Shown here: piece after piece, positions 23,301 to 35,300 of the stretch
How the letters are laid out: the number at the start of each line of letters is the position of its first letter
Numbering within the stretch: position 1 is the first letter of the stretch
Source: Gnetum montanum
Taxonomy: Eukaryota; Streptophyta; Gnetopsida; Gnetales; Gnetaceae
Assembly (NCBI GenBank): GCA_015680685.1
Contig: MNCI01007719.1
Span: 147,122-192,010, forward strand
DNA length: 44,889 bases
Direction: 5' to 3'
Notes under the pieces: model-generated
Told to the model about the DNA's origin: nothing
Databases searched by the model: none
What the model saw: only the letters and a program-made list of their open reading frames with translations
Made by a program: the position numbers and the translations under genes

Positions 23301-26300
23301 TCGAAATTCTATTGTTTACGAACACTCTAAAATTTAAAGTTATCAACATATTTTTCTTTTCATAAACTTTCTATAGTCAAATGAAACCTTTATAATTTAG
23401 CATTTCCTCACCAAAATTGAACCCTTAATTGCTCAATGTTGCCCACTAAAATTAAATCTAGAAGTTGAAGTTTCCAAATTAAGAGTCTTGTTACAATGCT
23501 AACGCTTCACCATTAAATGTAAATAATGAATACTATAACTTTGAAAACAATGTATTCCTTACATTAAATGTGTATTTGAAAAAGTAATTAGACTATTATA
23601 GAAACATGATATTATAATAATATTTAAAATTTATAATTAAATCTTTATTTTTTATAATTTTTCATAGTTATATTAAAATATGAATAACATAGCAATACGT
23701 TCTTGTAATTTCCTAAGGTGACTTTTGGTGTGTTGCTTAGACACAAAAAAACTAGTGATATATTTATTGTTGCAAAGCAAAACTAAATTTTGTTACTAGC
23801 ATCATTGTTTTTATCAATCTTTTTCTTTTATATATAGTTTTTCCTTCTTCATACCCTCTTCTCCATAGTATATAAAGCAAAAAGGACAAAGCATTCAAGT
23901 AGCAAATAGCAAGACAAACATGTATGACATGGACAAAAGTCTATTATGAAGTCCAGAACATCTATCTAAAGGCTTACACCTTCTTTGGGCAATTCTAATA
24001 TACCAGGATCTATAAGATGAGTTAGAAGAATTATCGTAACTTTGATCTTTAAGATAATTGTGCTTCCTAATCCTTTCGACAATTATAAATATCATAAGTC
24101 TTGCTAACTACGTACAAATCCTCTGAGTGATGAATAGAGTAACACTAACATGATTCATAGATTAGTACATAATCATAAGCTATCATAGATAGTTTATAAC
24201 AAGTATTGTTTCTAGTTCTAGTAAATTATAACATCATCTTTTGTCTTGTTATTACTACAGGTTATAGGTTGTACTAAGTTCATAAGAACATTTAGGTTTT
24301 AGCGGTGTTGCTCTAGTAATGCTACAACATTTATGTTGTTGCAACTTCTTTTTGCATTATGGGCTCAATGCACACTTACAAGGCTTGTGGAAAGCCATTA
24401 TCTTTGGTTTTACATGGGTTACACGACTTTGGATTCCTTCAAGAATCCACCGTTAAGTTGTTCTAGCTACTCTATGATAATTGATAAACTACTACCTCAA
24501 TCATAATCTATCCTTCTCTTCTTTAGAGCCTTCATAGCTACTCCTTTCGTAAATCCTTTATTCAGATTCATTGTGCTGAATTTCTTCAACCTTGCCTATG
24601 ATGCATTAGTCCTTCATTTGACATTTGGCATATCTAAGATTTTCAGCTTCTTCTAACTTCACATCTTTATGTATGTGCCATTTGGCAGTTCCCAAGACTT
24701 CTTTCCTCTTCTACACCTCTTCGTACTTATGATTTAGAGTTTTCTTGACTTGTGGTCTTACAAATCACCACCATTGTATCCTTTTAGCTCACGAATGCTT
24801 GTTCTTGCCTACACGATATTTTTATATTACTCAATTTTGTGATGCATTGTTATAATCTCCTTACAAGGTGTAAGCTTGAGCCTCTTTATACCTATAAGTA
24901 ATTATAACTCCTAGTGAACCATCATAATCTTTTATAACTCGTAATAGCTTAAATTAAGAAACTATTGATTGTATCTTGACTTAAATGATATATTCTAATA
25001 AAAAATCCTCAAGCTAGGGAGAGAAAAGCATTATTATGACCTAGAAAATGTTTGTTAAAAATGCTGACATGAAATGTTTCATATGAAATATTTAAATTAA
25101 CCACACTTAAGTCGAACATTTCTCACGTACTCAAACACTTCAACTTTCACCCAAATAGTTTGTATTCATGCTAGGTTTTTTGAGTTTATGATACCCTCAA
25201 AGATATCTAAGCAGTCCACATGATTGCTTAAATTCTATCCTAGGATAGAGTGCATTATCTATGGGGGATGACTTGCTTGTTACTTTATAGAGTTACATTT
25301 TTAACTAGATTGTGTTAACTTGCTTGTTAGTTTTCATTAAAATATTATTTAATGTTATAATGCCTTGTTACTTTTCATTAAATGTTATAATGCCTTGCCT
25401 TACCATGATTTTGTTCAAGATTCAAGCTTAGCTACAACCTCTCAAAAAAAGGTTAAGTTTTCACTCATCTACTAGCCCTCCCAAGACCCTACTTGGTGGA
25501 ATGAGTGAGCCTCTAGGTGATAACCCTTTTTGGCACTTCTAATTATTTATTAATAGAACAATTCAACCTATATGTTATTGAATCTGTCTCAGCAATCCAT
25601 TTGGGATGTACTACTTAGTGTATAATGTATATGTATAAAGCATGCTAGGTTACATATTTTATCTAATGGCAATTTGTGTTGAGATGGCTATTATGTGGGT
25701 TTATTGGATGAAAGGTTTCAAGTTTGAATCTCTTTATTATTATATACTTATATTATGAAGCATTGGTTGCACATGTTTCTCTTTTTGATAAAACAAAAAT
25801 TTGTTTGTTAGATCATCTTCTTCAAAGTATAAGGTTGAATACCTTGTTTTAAGTTATATATACTTGTTCAAATTATAGAATCAAATACCTTGTTCCAATT
25901 CATGTATGAGCTAGTCTATTTTGTTTTTTTTTTTTTTCAGTAATAGTCATCACCATCCTCGCCTTTTCCGAACTACATAAGGTTAGCTATATGAATTTTT
26001 TTATACTATTCAAAGCACCAAATTGACATTCACTGCCAGATCTTGGATATCTTTCCTTATTCTTGCATATTGATGAATTATGACTTGGGTTGCGTCAACA
26101 GGCATGCGTCGATGCATCCCCATTGATGCATGGATCAATGCATTGACGCATATGCATCGATGCAGTGTCTATCTTTGCCTATATAAATGTGTGCACCCAC
26201 CACATTTATGGCATCATTAAGTCAATAGAGTAGCTAAGGTCTTACAATTTTATTTTGTCAAAGTTAGAATATTTTGTAAGTACCCGCAATAGAACTTCAA

Positions 26301-29300
26301 GGATTATATGTATCCTTATTCCCGCATTAATGTACCTGAACACTTTGATGTGCAGGCAATAAAGACAAGATTCTTGGAACTCCTTCTTGCACTTAAGAAT
26401 AGAATAGATTTATTTTCAATACAATTTACTTTACATGTACCTAATTGATATTTAGATTTCCATGCACGTTAATCAATCGACAGAATGAGCACAACCAGTT
26501 TTGAGCATAAACATGTGTTTGTTTGGTAATCTTAGCAGCGTTATTGCTTGGTTTGCCCAATAGCATAACATTTGGTAATCCCAATAGTGGATACGTGAGT
26601 TCAGGACTGGGAACAGACATTCATCACCCTTAGGCTAGTTTAAAATTTATCTTTTTGTTGTTAATTAGATTAAATCATTAATTTCCATGTTATTGTTAAG
26701 ATTAGTTTAAGAACACAACAACATCAATAATCATATGCCTCACTTTAGACTAAACCATATGTGACAAAGTTACCACTAGTCCACATGGGAAGACAATGAC
26801 CTGCAGCTAATGGTTAACAATCTAGATGCCACACTAGTTTCATCTACGAAATTCAATCGGATTGCACATGAACACTTGTGATTCATATGGTTGGGCATAG
26901 AAGGGTACCCGTTGTTCATCATTGGCACCATTGTCGAGGATGGTGCTAGTTATCTAAATTAGTAATATTATAAATGATTGTTGTAAAAGTATTAACGATT
27001 TATTTTCATCATTGGCACCATTGTCGAGGATGGTGCTAGTTATCTAGATTAGTAATATTATAAATGATTATTGTAAAAGTATTAACGATTTATTTTTTTG
27101 AAAATATTAATATTTTAAGTCACACACATTATCAATTAAAAGCATGTCTTCATCACATAGAGCCAATAATCCATCACATGATAAGAACACTAGTAGGAGA
27201 AACAATAGGATCTATATTGAAGAAAATTGGAGTGAACAACTACAACAACAAGGGATTTCGTATGTTCATTTAGACCCTTACTACATTCAAAGACTACGTT
27301 CAACTAATGCAAACAACCCTAGAGGGGATGTAACAAGTTCTAGAATAGGGAGGGCCTCAAGGCCTAGGACCTTCTCTAAACCTAGAAAAGATAAATCACA
27401 GGACCATAGTGTAATGAACCACTTCTCCCTGAGTTTTAGCGTTAATGATTGTAATAGTCTTTTTGTGTGTTTGTGTGCATGTTTTGTTGGACAGGTTGTG
27501 TGTGTGCTTAAATGTTTAAATACTTTATGCATAAGAAATATGATTTAAAATACATACTAGGAATGTTTTAAAATAATAATAATAATAATAAATATGTAGG
27601 AAAACAAAATATTTTCTATTCTATTTCAACAGAGATGCTAGGAAACAAAAGAAAAACGAAGGACAATACTCTAAGGTGTGCCTCAAGAGCTAAAATAGGT
27701 ATGTTGAGATGCAAAAGAATGCTCATATTGAGAAACTTGACCTATGAATCAAGTTGGAGGAACCTAACCCATAAATCAAGGATATTATGTGCAAATACTG
27801 TAGCTTTATATTTTATTTTTTAAATATTTATCTAAAGGTGATGCATTGCTCTTTTTAGTTTAAAATAGTAGAGTATATGTACCCTCTCCATGGCTGTAGA
27901 AAGGTCACGTGATGACCTTTCAAGGCTCGTAAGACGATGGGAAAATTCACATTGCTAATGACCTGAAAAAGAAGGTGCCCTATTTGATTATGTATTCTAA
28001 ACTACCCTTATCATGAATCTATTTTAAAAAATCTTTCCTTGCATCTTATGACAATTTTNTATGAATCTATTTTAAAAAATCTTTCCTTGCATCTTATGAC
28101 AATTTTGAATGATAAAGAGATAGATATTATGCTAGAATGTTTTGTAATTATCAAGAGGAATTAAACTTGAGATCTAGCAAAATCTGAATTCTGAAATATC
28201 AAAAATTGTTGATTTAGGAATTGAACCTCCAACCTGTGAATATACATATTTTATTGATTTTTTTTATAATAATCATGAAGAGAATTGAACTCATGACTCA
28301 TTGCTGAAAAAAAAAGTGAGAGAACTTTAAAAGGAAAGAAAAGGATACAAATAGTTCCTAAGAAGTCAATTACAAAAAACTATACATTATCCCTTATTCC
28401 ACCTACAAATAGGGAGAGCAAGAGGGAAAAAATCACACAAGGCAAAAGTAGCTGAGCAGGGAAAAAAAAGGATACAATAGCAAGGAGTGTGGCTGGGAAG
28501 GAAGACAAGACTGTGGCTACCACAGGAGATAGCAAGGAGAAATAAAACAAGTGCTACATAGCAATCCAATTTTTTGATAAGCCCTCCTAGTAAGCAAGAT
28601 ATCTAAGTAAGGAGGTAAAATGATCCATCTCTATTATGTTTGATAATGGCCAACAAGGGCTGATTTTCTCAAACTTCTCTCTTCTTGCTTGCCTAACCAC
28701 CTTCACAATGCTTGTATGAAATTATCAATATTGTTGATGTAAGCTTAGATTGTTGAAACCTTTATTACTTTTTTTGGATCTCTCCACCCATCCTCTGCAC
28801 TTTCACACCTAAATGACTTGGATGAGAGTTGTTTTTGTAACAATTCAAAAACACCCATAATGATTTGGGGCATTTTTGACAAAAGATCACTAATAGGGGC
28901 CAAGGATCCCTGGTATGAGGATTGATACCGTCGATAGAAAGTGAAAGTATCCTTGAGCCCATAGATAATTGTGAATGTTTCAAAATTGTTGAATTCTTGG
29001 GTTTTGGTTGAAATTTGGTTGATGAACCCTCCCCTTTTGAATGCATAAATCTTGAATCTAAATCTTGAATTATACTTTTTTTCCCTATACCTTCTCAAGT
29101 CTAATTTTGATATCTTTCTATAAGTTGATGAAGTTGGGGAAACCCCAGGATGTTAATTTATAGTTGTGATCTATGTATTCTCTGCCATTGAACATATGAA
29201 TTTCCTGATTAAACGATTAATGGTAAAATGGTTACAAGAGTTAAATTTAGATGATCTTGTTTTGTGTGTTGATGGAAATTATAGAATATTATTATGTGAT

Positions 29301-32300
29301 TGAACAAATCTGCTTTTGTGGTCATTTCTTTGGTTTACAAATGTGTAAATGATCCTAATTAGATATTTCTTTTTAGGTTAAATTAAAAAAAATTAGATTT
29401 TTTTAATCTGATGAATCTTGCATAGATATTTTACTATGGTTATTTCTTTTTAAAATTATCTCTTCTTTCTTAAAATCAATATTGATTGACCTGTTTTAGA
29501 GCTAGATCTAGGTGTTGTTGATTTCATTTTAATTTTATAGGTTAATGTTAGTTTGATTGTTGTTGAAAGAAAGCTACCTATGCATTTTTTTTCTTTCAAC
29601 TAGTTTTTTTTCTGGGGGGCTTCAGGTGTTAGCTCTTGGTCCCTATGAATGGGTATTACACATAGGGGAAGATATAGGAGCTATAGTGATTCTCCTAGTT
29701 CACCCATCTTCCACTTCCTCTCCAACGTCTAGTTCTAACAAAGATGAATGTATGTATAGAGATAGGGCTCCACTAAGGGTTCAAGATGAAGATAGATATA
29801 GTGCGCAAAGGCAAGATGAAAGACATCAAAGTGAGCATAGACAAGATCATCATTATCAGAGAAATAGAAATAGAAATTATCACCATGACATGTCTAATGA
29901 TAATGAACCCTTGTTGGCTACTAGGAGCATGATGCAGATTAGGGAAGCAGTTCAAATACCTCATCGGCATCAAAAGGAAAGCCACATCAAACGGCTTGAT
30001 ATGAATAACATTCCTAAATTTAAAGGAGGCTATAATTCTGATCCACAACATCATTTACAAGCCTTCAATGATGCTTGCACCTTACAAAATATCGTTGGAC
30101 AAAAGCTTAAGCTCTTTCTTAGGACACTAATAGAAGAAGCCAAAAGTTGGTATAGATCGTTGGAACCAAATTCAATCCACCGATGATCCACAATGCTTGA
30201 GCTCTTCAACTTAAAATACCAAACCTATGAGAGTGTCCAATCTAAGAAAACAAATCCTAGGATGGAAACAAGAAAAACAGAAATCCTTAGATGTAGCCTC
30301 GGATAGATACTATTTTCTACTACATAGATGTCTATGCCATGGTTTTTCTCAAAACAAGTAGCTTCTCCACATCATAGATGGGTTTCGTAACAAAACGAGG
30401 GAGACCCTTAGGATCTATGCCCAAGGACGATTATCCAAACTAAGAGCCCATCAAATACAAAGGTTAGTTGAACATGTGGCAAAAGAAGGAGAGGTATGTA
30501 AAAGGGAGAGTGTAGAGAAATATAACTGGGATCCAACTCTTAGGGAAAAAGAGATGGCTCTTGATGAGTTGATTTTACAACAAACCTTGCCAATACAAAA
30601 GTCTATTGCTGAGATTGAAGCAAGGATAGATAATATGCAGGAGTTAATGAATGAAAACATTACAACCTACTTGGAGACCATAGAGGAGAGGGTAATGCAA
30701 AAAGGATCAAGTGATCAAAACAAAACAAGGAAAAAGAGCAAAGAAACAGGTAGGAACAATTATTGGCAAAAAGGAAAAATAGCTATAGTAGAAGGGGTTA
30801 TAGACTTAAATACAAAAGAGGATGATAGATGTGACATCTGCCAATATGAACATCCAAAGGGCTATTGCCCATTTATGTTACATCTACAAGAGTTTGGGGC
30901 TTTTGCTTTGAATCCCAAGTTCGTAGAAAAGCAAATGCCTAGGAGATTACCATATGCACAAGGTAATTATAGACAGTCCTACAACCAATAGTACTATCCT
31001 AGTGGGACTTCTTATCAACCTCAAAATTGCTATCAATCATAGTGGCAAAACCCATAGTTGTGGGGGATGCCATCAACAAACTAGCAATACCCTTATTCCT
31101 TATGGATACTATGTTCAACAACCTGTTTCTCCAAATGGTCCTACTTCCTCTACCTCAAATCACTACTACCACTTTCCCAAATATCATCAACCCACAACAT
31201 CTCCTATGGGATCACCATTTTGTACTTCTTATCCTCAATCACATCCTCAATACTCTCATACTTCCCTCCAACATATGTCACCGCCAACAATACAAGAAGG
31301 ATTGGAACCACAACCTCAACGGAAGAATGCCACTTGTGCTATGAACATACAAGTAAATGATAATGTTAGTAGATCTCAACAAGAGTCTCAAACACATCCT
31401 TTCTTTAGGACAATCCCCACACATGTGAACAAAACTTGTGGACCTCATGGCTCATCAAAACTAGCACAAGGACAATATGGTGCAACACCCTTCCTCCCAA
31501 AAACAATGTCTCCTAATCCTACGCAAAAGCCAATAACCATCATCACTTCAACATAAAATGTAAAAGATGAACCTATCATTGTGGAGAAACAAAAAATTCC
31601 ATGAATTAACAATAATGATAAAGGGTGCAGTTGTGGGCCAGAAGTTCACAGTATTAATACAATCCCTATACCAACCCACAACAAACTTAAGGAACAAGTG
31701 TGTGTGCAAAACCAAGTCTACATAGTAGCCACTAAACCAAAAGACACCTAGTAGCTTGAAAATGAGAATACAAAATTGTTCCAAAAATGCATGGAAACAT
31801 CTAACACACTTATTAGCTCTTGTCTCGCCCATGAGCTTAGTCATGGGGGAGATGCCCCATCCTGAATCAAAAACTAATAAGTGCATTTTCACTTTTTCGT
31901 TTTTCATTTTCTTGAATATTTTACAATTTTTTTCTATATTTTGCTTTATTTGAACTTTTCTTACATTCTTCTTTATTCTTTATTGCCATTAGGACTTTGG
32001 TGCCAACTACAACTGTTGATTGATGGTGGTTTGTAATTTATATTGTTTATTTGATTGCAAATGACTGGATTTCATCTTAGAATTTTGACGTTAATTAATG
32101 AACATTGATTCTTTTCATAATATCAGGCAATAAGTCCACATCATCCACCACTCCACACAACTCTATGGTGTCTCCTTGTTTTGGAAATTTAAGGTCCTTT
32201 CTTAATGAAAATTTATAATGAACTTGTGACATTGGTACTTTCCAAACTTGGGATGAATTAAGTGCATGAACAAGGGTGTAGCTTCAAAGGGATTTTTCAC

Positions 32301-35300
32301 TTTTGTACCTGCCCGCTGTCTAAGGTTGCGTGAATATTTCCATGGATTCCTCACCATTCCTCCATCAACCATTAAACAAGAAGCAATGTCTTGCATGGTT
32401 TGTGGATGTTGTTCTTGGTGTTTCTGTTTCTTTGTCCTTTCTTGGATCGGGTTTGTCTAGAAAAGAGGAATTTCTGTGGATGACGTTTTTCAGGGTCTGA
32501 CAGATCCACTGCTGAGTGGAATGGGTTTCTGTTTTTGGTCTTGTTGAGTGCTAATTAACTGTTTTTGGTATTGGAATTAGTTGTTGGGTTGTTTATGAAT
32601 GGCGAGTCTGAAAATAACGTGGGTCTAAATCTTGATTTCGGGGCTGGAAATGTATTCCTCCAAGCTGCATATTATCTTGGTAATGGTTGGCTTGATTGTG
32701 GTGAGACAATACCCTATTTTCTTGGTGCTGGGTATTTTTGGCTTGTTGGAAATGAAATTTTGTGTTCAAATATCTATGTGAGACAACCATGGACAGTAAA
32801 AGGAATTGTTGAGTGTGGAATTGATGATTTTGTACGGAAAAGTGGATAAGTCCCATTGGACCTGAGCATGGATGAGACACTTGCTCAATCAATTTATGAC
32901 CAGGTTTGTTCTATAATGATGAGACACTGCTCAATTGACAACACACATCTCATATGATGTCATTGTTGTTCTGCTATTTCCGTATCTAATTTTTTTTTCT
33001 AATAATGTCTTGTTGTGTGTTGGGATCTAAGACCCTATAATTGTTAATTTGTTTCCAAAATTTGATGCATTTTCAGGGGTTTTTGGCTTTGTCAACTTTT
33101 TTTGCCAACTCCTCTAACTTACCAACTTTTTCCAATTCACATTTTTTGCCAACACAGCCCAGTTTGCCCACTCTTTAATCAGCATCAGGATCATATCCAT
33201 CTTTCGTTTATACTATTTATGATTTTAACAATAATTAAAAATAGAATTTTTCTTCTTTTTTTTCAAATTTTTCTGTTTTGAAGTCCAATTTGACCTAAAT
33301 TTTCCAGCTTGATCAATTAGAAGGACCTCCAATTCGATCCAGTTTTTACAACTATGGTTTTCAAAATATTATTTGATTTCCTTGATAATGAACTCATTTG
33401 AATAATGATTAGAAGCCCTTTGCACCACAAACTAAGAAGGAATAATCAATAATGCTATTGTGTGCCTTGTTCAATTGAAGCATACAACATTTTTATGGAG
33501 AGTAAATTATTCATAATAATATAATCATTCCCCGTAACCTGATGGCTGGGTGCATTATTTACTTTTCATGCAATTTAATTTGAACATGGAATTATCACCA
33601 CTCTCTAACACTAGCTTAACCCATTAGAGTTAGAAGCTGAGTTACACATCACCCAAAGATTTTCAATCCAATGACACTGTCCATAAAGTGTGTACCAGAG
33701 GAACTTTAACTAGACTTATTATGCATCTACTTGTCAAGAATATATATTCACTTCTTTTATGTTTTCCTCGTTGTTTCTGTTTAAAAAAACACGTATTTAA
33801 TCTTATGTATGTATTGTAATAAAGTACTGTGAAATGACAATTTAAGTTTGTGAGAGTATTAAAAGACCTGTCACATCAAAAGACCTAATATACTAATAAT
33901 TAACATTTGCAATATGAATTTATTCTCAACAAATAATGATTTTCCTCCAAATTTTTACAAGCTTACCTGCAAGCCTTCCGTTCAACAATATGATAGAGGC
34001 GTCCTGGAGCATACAATCGTCGCCGATCTGCAAGTTTCCTTTCTTCCGGTATGCATGTATCTCTCATGCATCTGGTACACAGAAGGCATGGTAAACTGCC
34101 CAAAAGCATCTATGTCCTTAACATTCAGCGAGTAGGAGTGTTGGACGATTTTAAAGAAACTTAACAAGCATATTCATGAAAGAGTGATCAACAATATAAC
34201 AATCAACACATTGGAAGCCAATGGCTAAAAAGAACTGTATAACAGAAGTTTACAGGACTTACCAGAATACAGATTTAAATATATCTTCTAAAGGGGTTGC
34301 TGTCCTTGGCAAGAAATCATCCTGAAACAATTAGTTTAAGTAATAGTGTAGCCAAATTTTAAATATTTCATGCTTAAAAGAATGGGCAACTGTGAAAAGC
34401 CCAAATTAGTTTTTAAGTACAATGCAACTTATTTGAAGTGATAAAGATACTTTTCAGCATGAACGAACACTGGCAAACCACAAAGCCAATAAACAATCTA
34501 ACAAGGAGAATAGCAATGCAACAAACTCTGCTATCAGCCAAGCATCATACTTTAGATAGAAAAGCAAGGTCTATTTAATATATTGGTCGTTCACTTTCTA
34601 AATTTTTGAAGGAAAATTTAAATGATTTTGGGATCAACTTTTAAATGCTTAATTTTTATCAGTTTTGATTGTCATTGACGACCAGCAGGAGAATCAGAAC
34701 CTGTAAAGTAGATAGCTGTGCAATTTTACAGAGAAAAATCCATATGCTCAGCGCTAAGCCTAACTGTCTACCATTCATGTAGTTTAAACACATTTTTTAA
34801 GATACTGTCATAATGCCAATGGTGATATATTTCATTCATACCAAGTTTTGCTTGCAATATTTCATTTGCATTTTTAAAAAGTCAGTTGCACAACATTCCA
34901 ACAGCATATGTTATTTTTCCTCTATTTCCTGTAATAGATATGCTCTAACTATTTGATTTTTTTACTGAACATTTTCCCATCTTCTAATTTTAACACCAAG
35001 ATGATAAGATCTCATTCTTACTTTGACAATTATTGATCATGTTTACAAGGCGACTGCTACATGCAAATATTTTACCTGTCCAACAAATTTTGTCTCTACT
35101 AATGTCCACACAGCAGAATTAAAACTTCTTCTGATGTTTACATTTTATAACAATTACTCAATAGTCTTTTCTTTCACAATATTGCAAGCCTCTTGAGAAT
35201 CCATTTTTACATTTGGATCTTCAATTGTTCCAACCATATTTTTTCACAGTTGTTCCCACCTTTTTGTTTAGTATTTCATTGTTTAGTATTTCAAAGCTTA

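Larger units (their letters stand above)
20835..23745. mobile_element. Long inverted repeat (foldback-like), arms about 1.4 kb
   Basis: The right arm (22325-23745) is the reverse complement of the left arm (20835-22318), with only a few bases between them. Matching landmarks include 'ggtttgcaaa...attatgaatagttag', 'aattattggaaaa...atttacaatatatctt', 'gagagcttg...caagatg', 'tttggagaat.ggttgt', 'cacctttgctaggga', 'ccaaattttgtgatt', 'ttaaggtgtaaa' and 'ggtgacttttggtg'. Both arms carry a short tandem array and a SINE-like unit. An outward-reading TATA-like 'ctataaa' sits in each arm, so the arms could be two LTR-like units joined head to head. It lies wholly inside lipase intron 3. Confidence 0.8.
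26071..31870 (+). mobile_element. LTR retrotransposon C, 5' LTR plus interrupted gag
   Basis: The 5' LTR is 26071-26921, with primer sites at 26922-26943 and again at 27012-27033. Gag occupies 27144-27410 and about 29700-31870. No pol and no 3' LTR were found before lipase exon 3 at 34095. The element is antisense to the lipase gene. The 3' limit is set at the last gag-like codons (ELSHGGDAPS) and may be a little further right. Confidence 0.75.
18312..33966 (-). other. Intron 3 of the lipase gene, about 15.7 kb, transposon-filled
   Basis: The intron lies between a GTAAGC donor (33966) and an ATTTTGCAG acceptor (18312). It contains element C (26071 to about 31870, antisense to the gene), a long inverted repeat (20835-23745), a tandem duplication (20061-21346), and SINE-like copies in the inverted-repeat arms. 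Introns this long in an otherwise ordinary plant gene are typical of conifers and other gymnosperms. Confidence 0.9.

Noticed and set aside
28745-29098. 117-codon minus-strand frame in the block inside element C
   Set aside because: No recognised motif, and a second overlapping frame is equally open. Not enough support for a gene.
33982-34167. Minus-strand frame SLNVKDIDAFGQFTMPSVYQ over lipase exon 3
   Set aside because: This is an alternative frame that runs through the acceptor. The family sequence LPCLLCTRCMRDTC is in the other frame.
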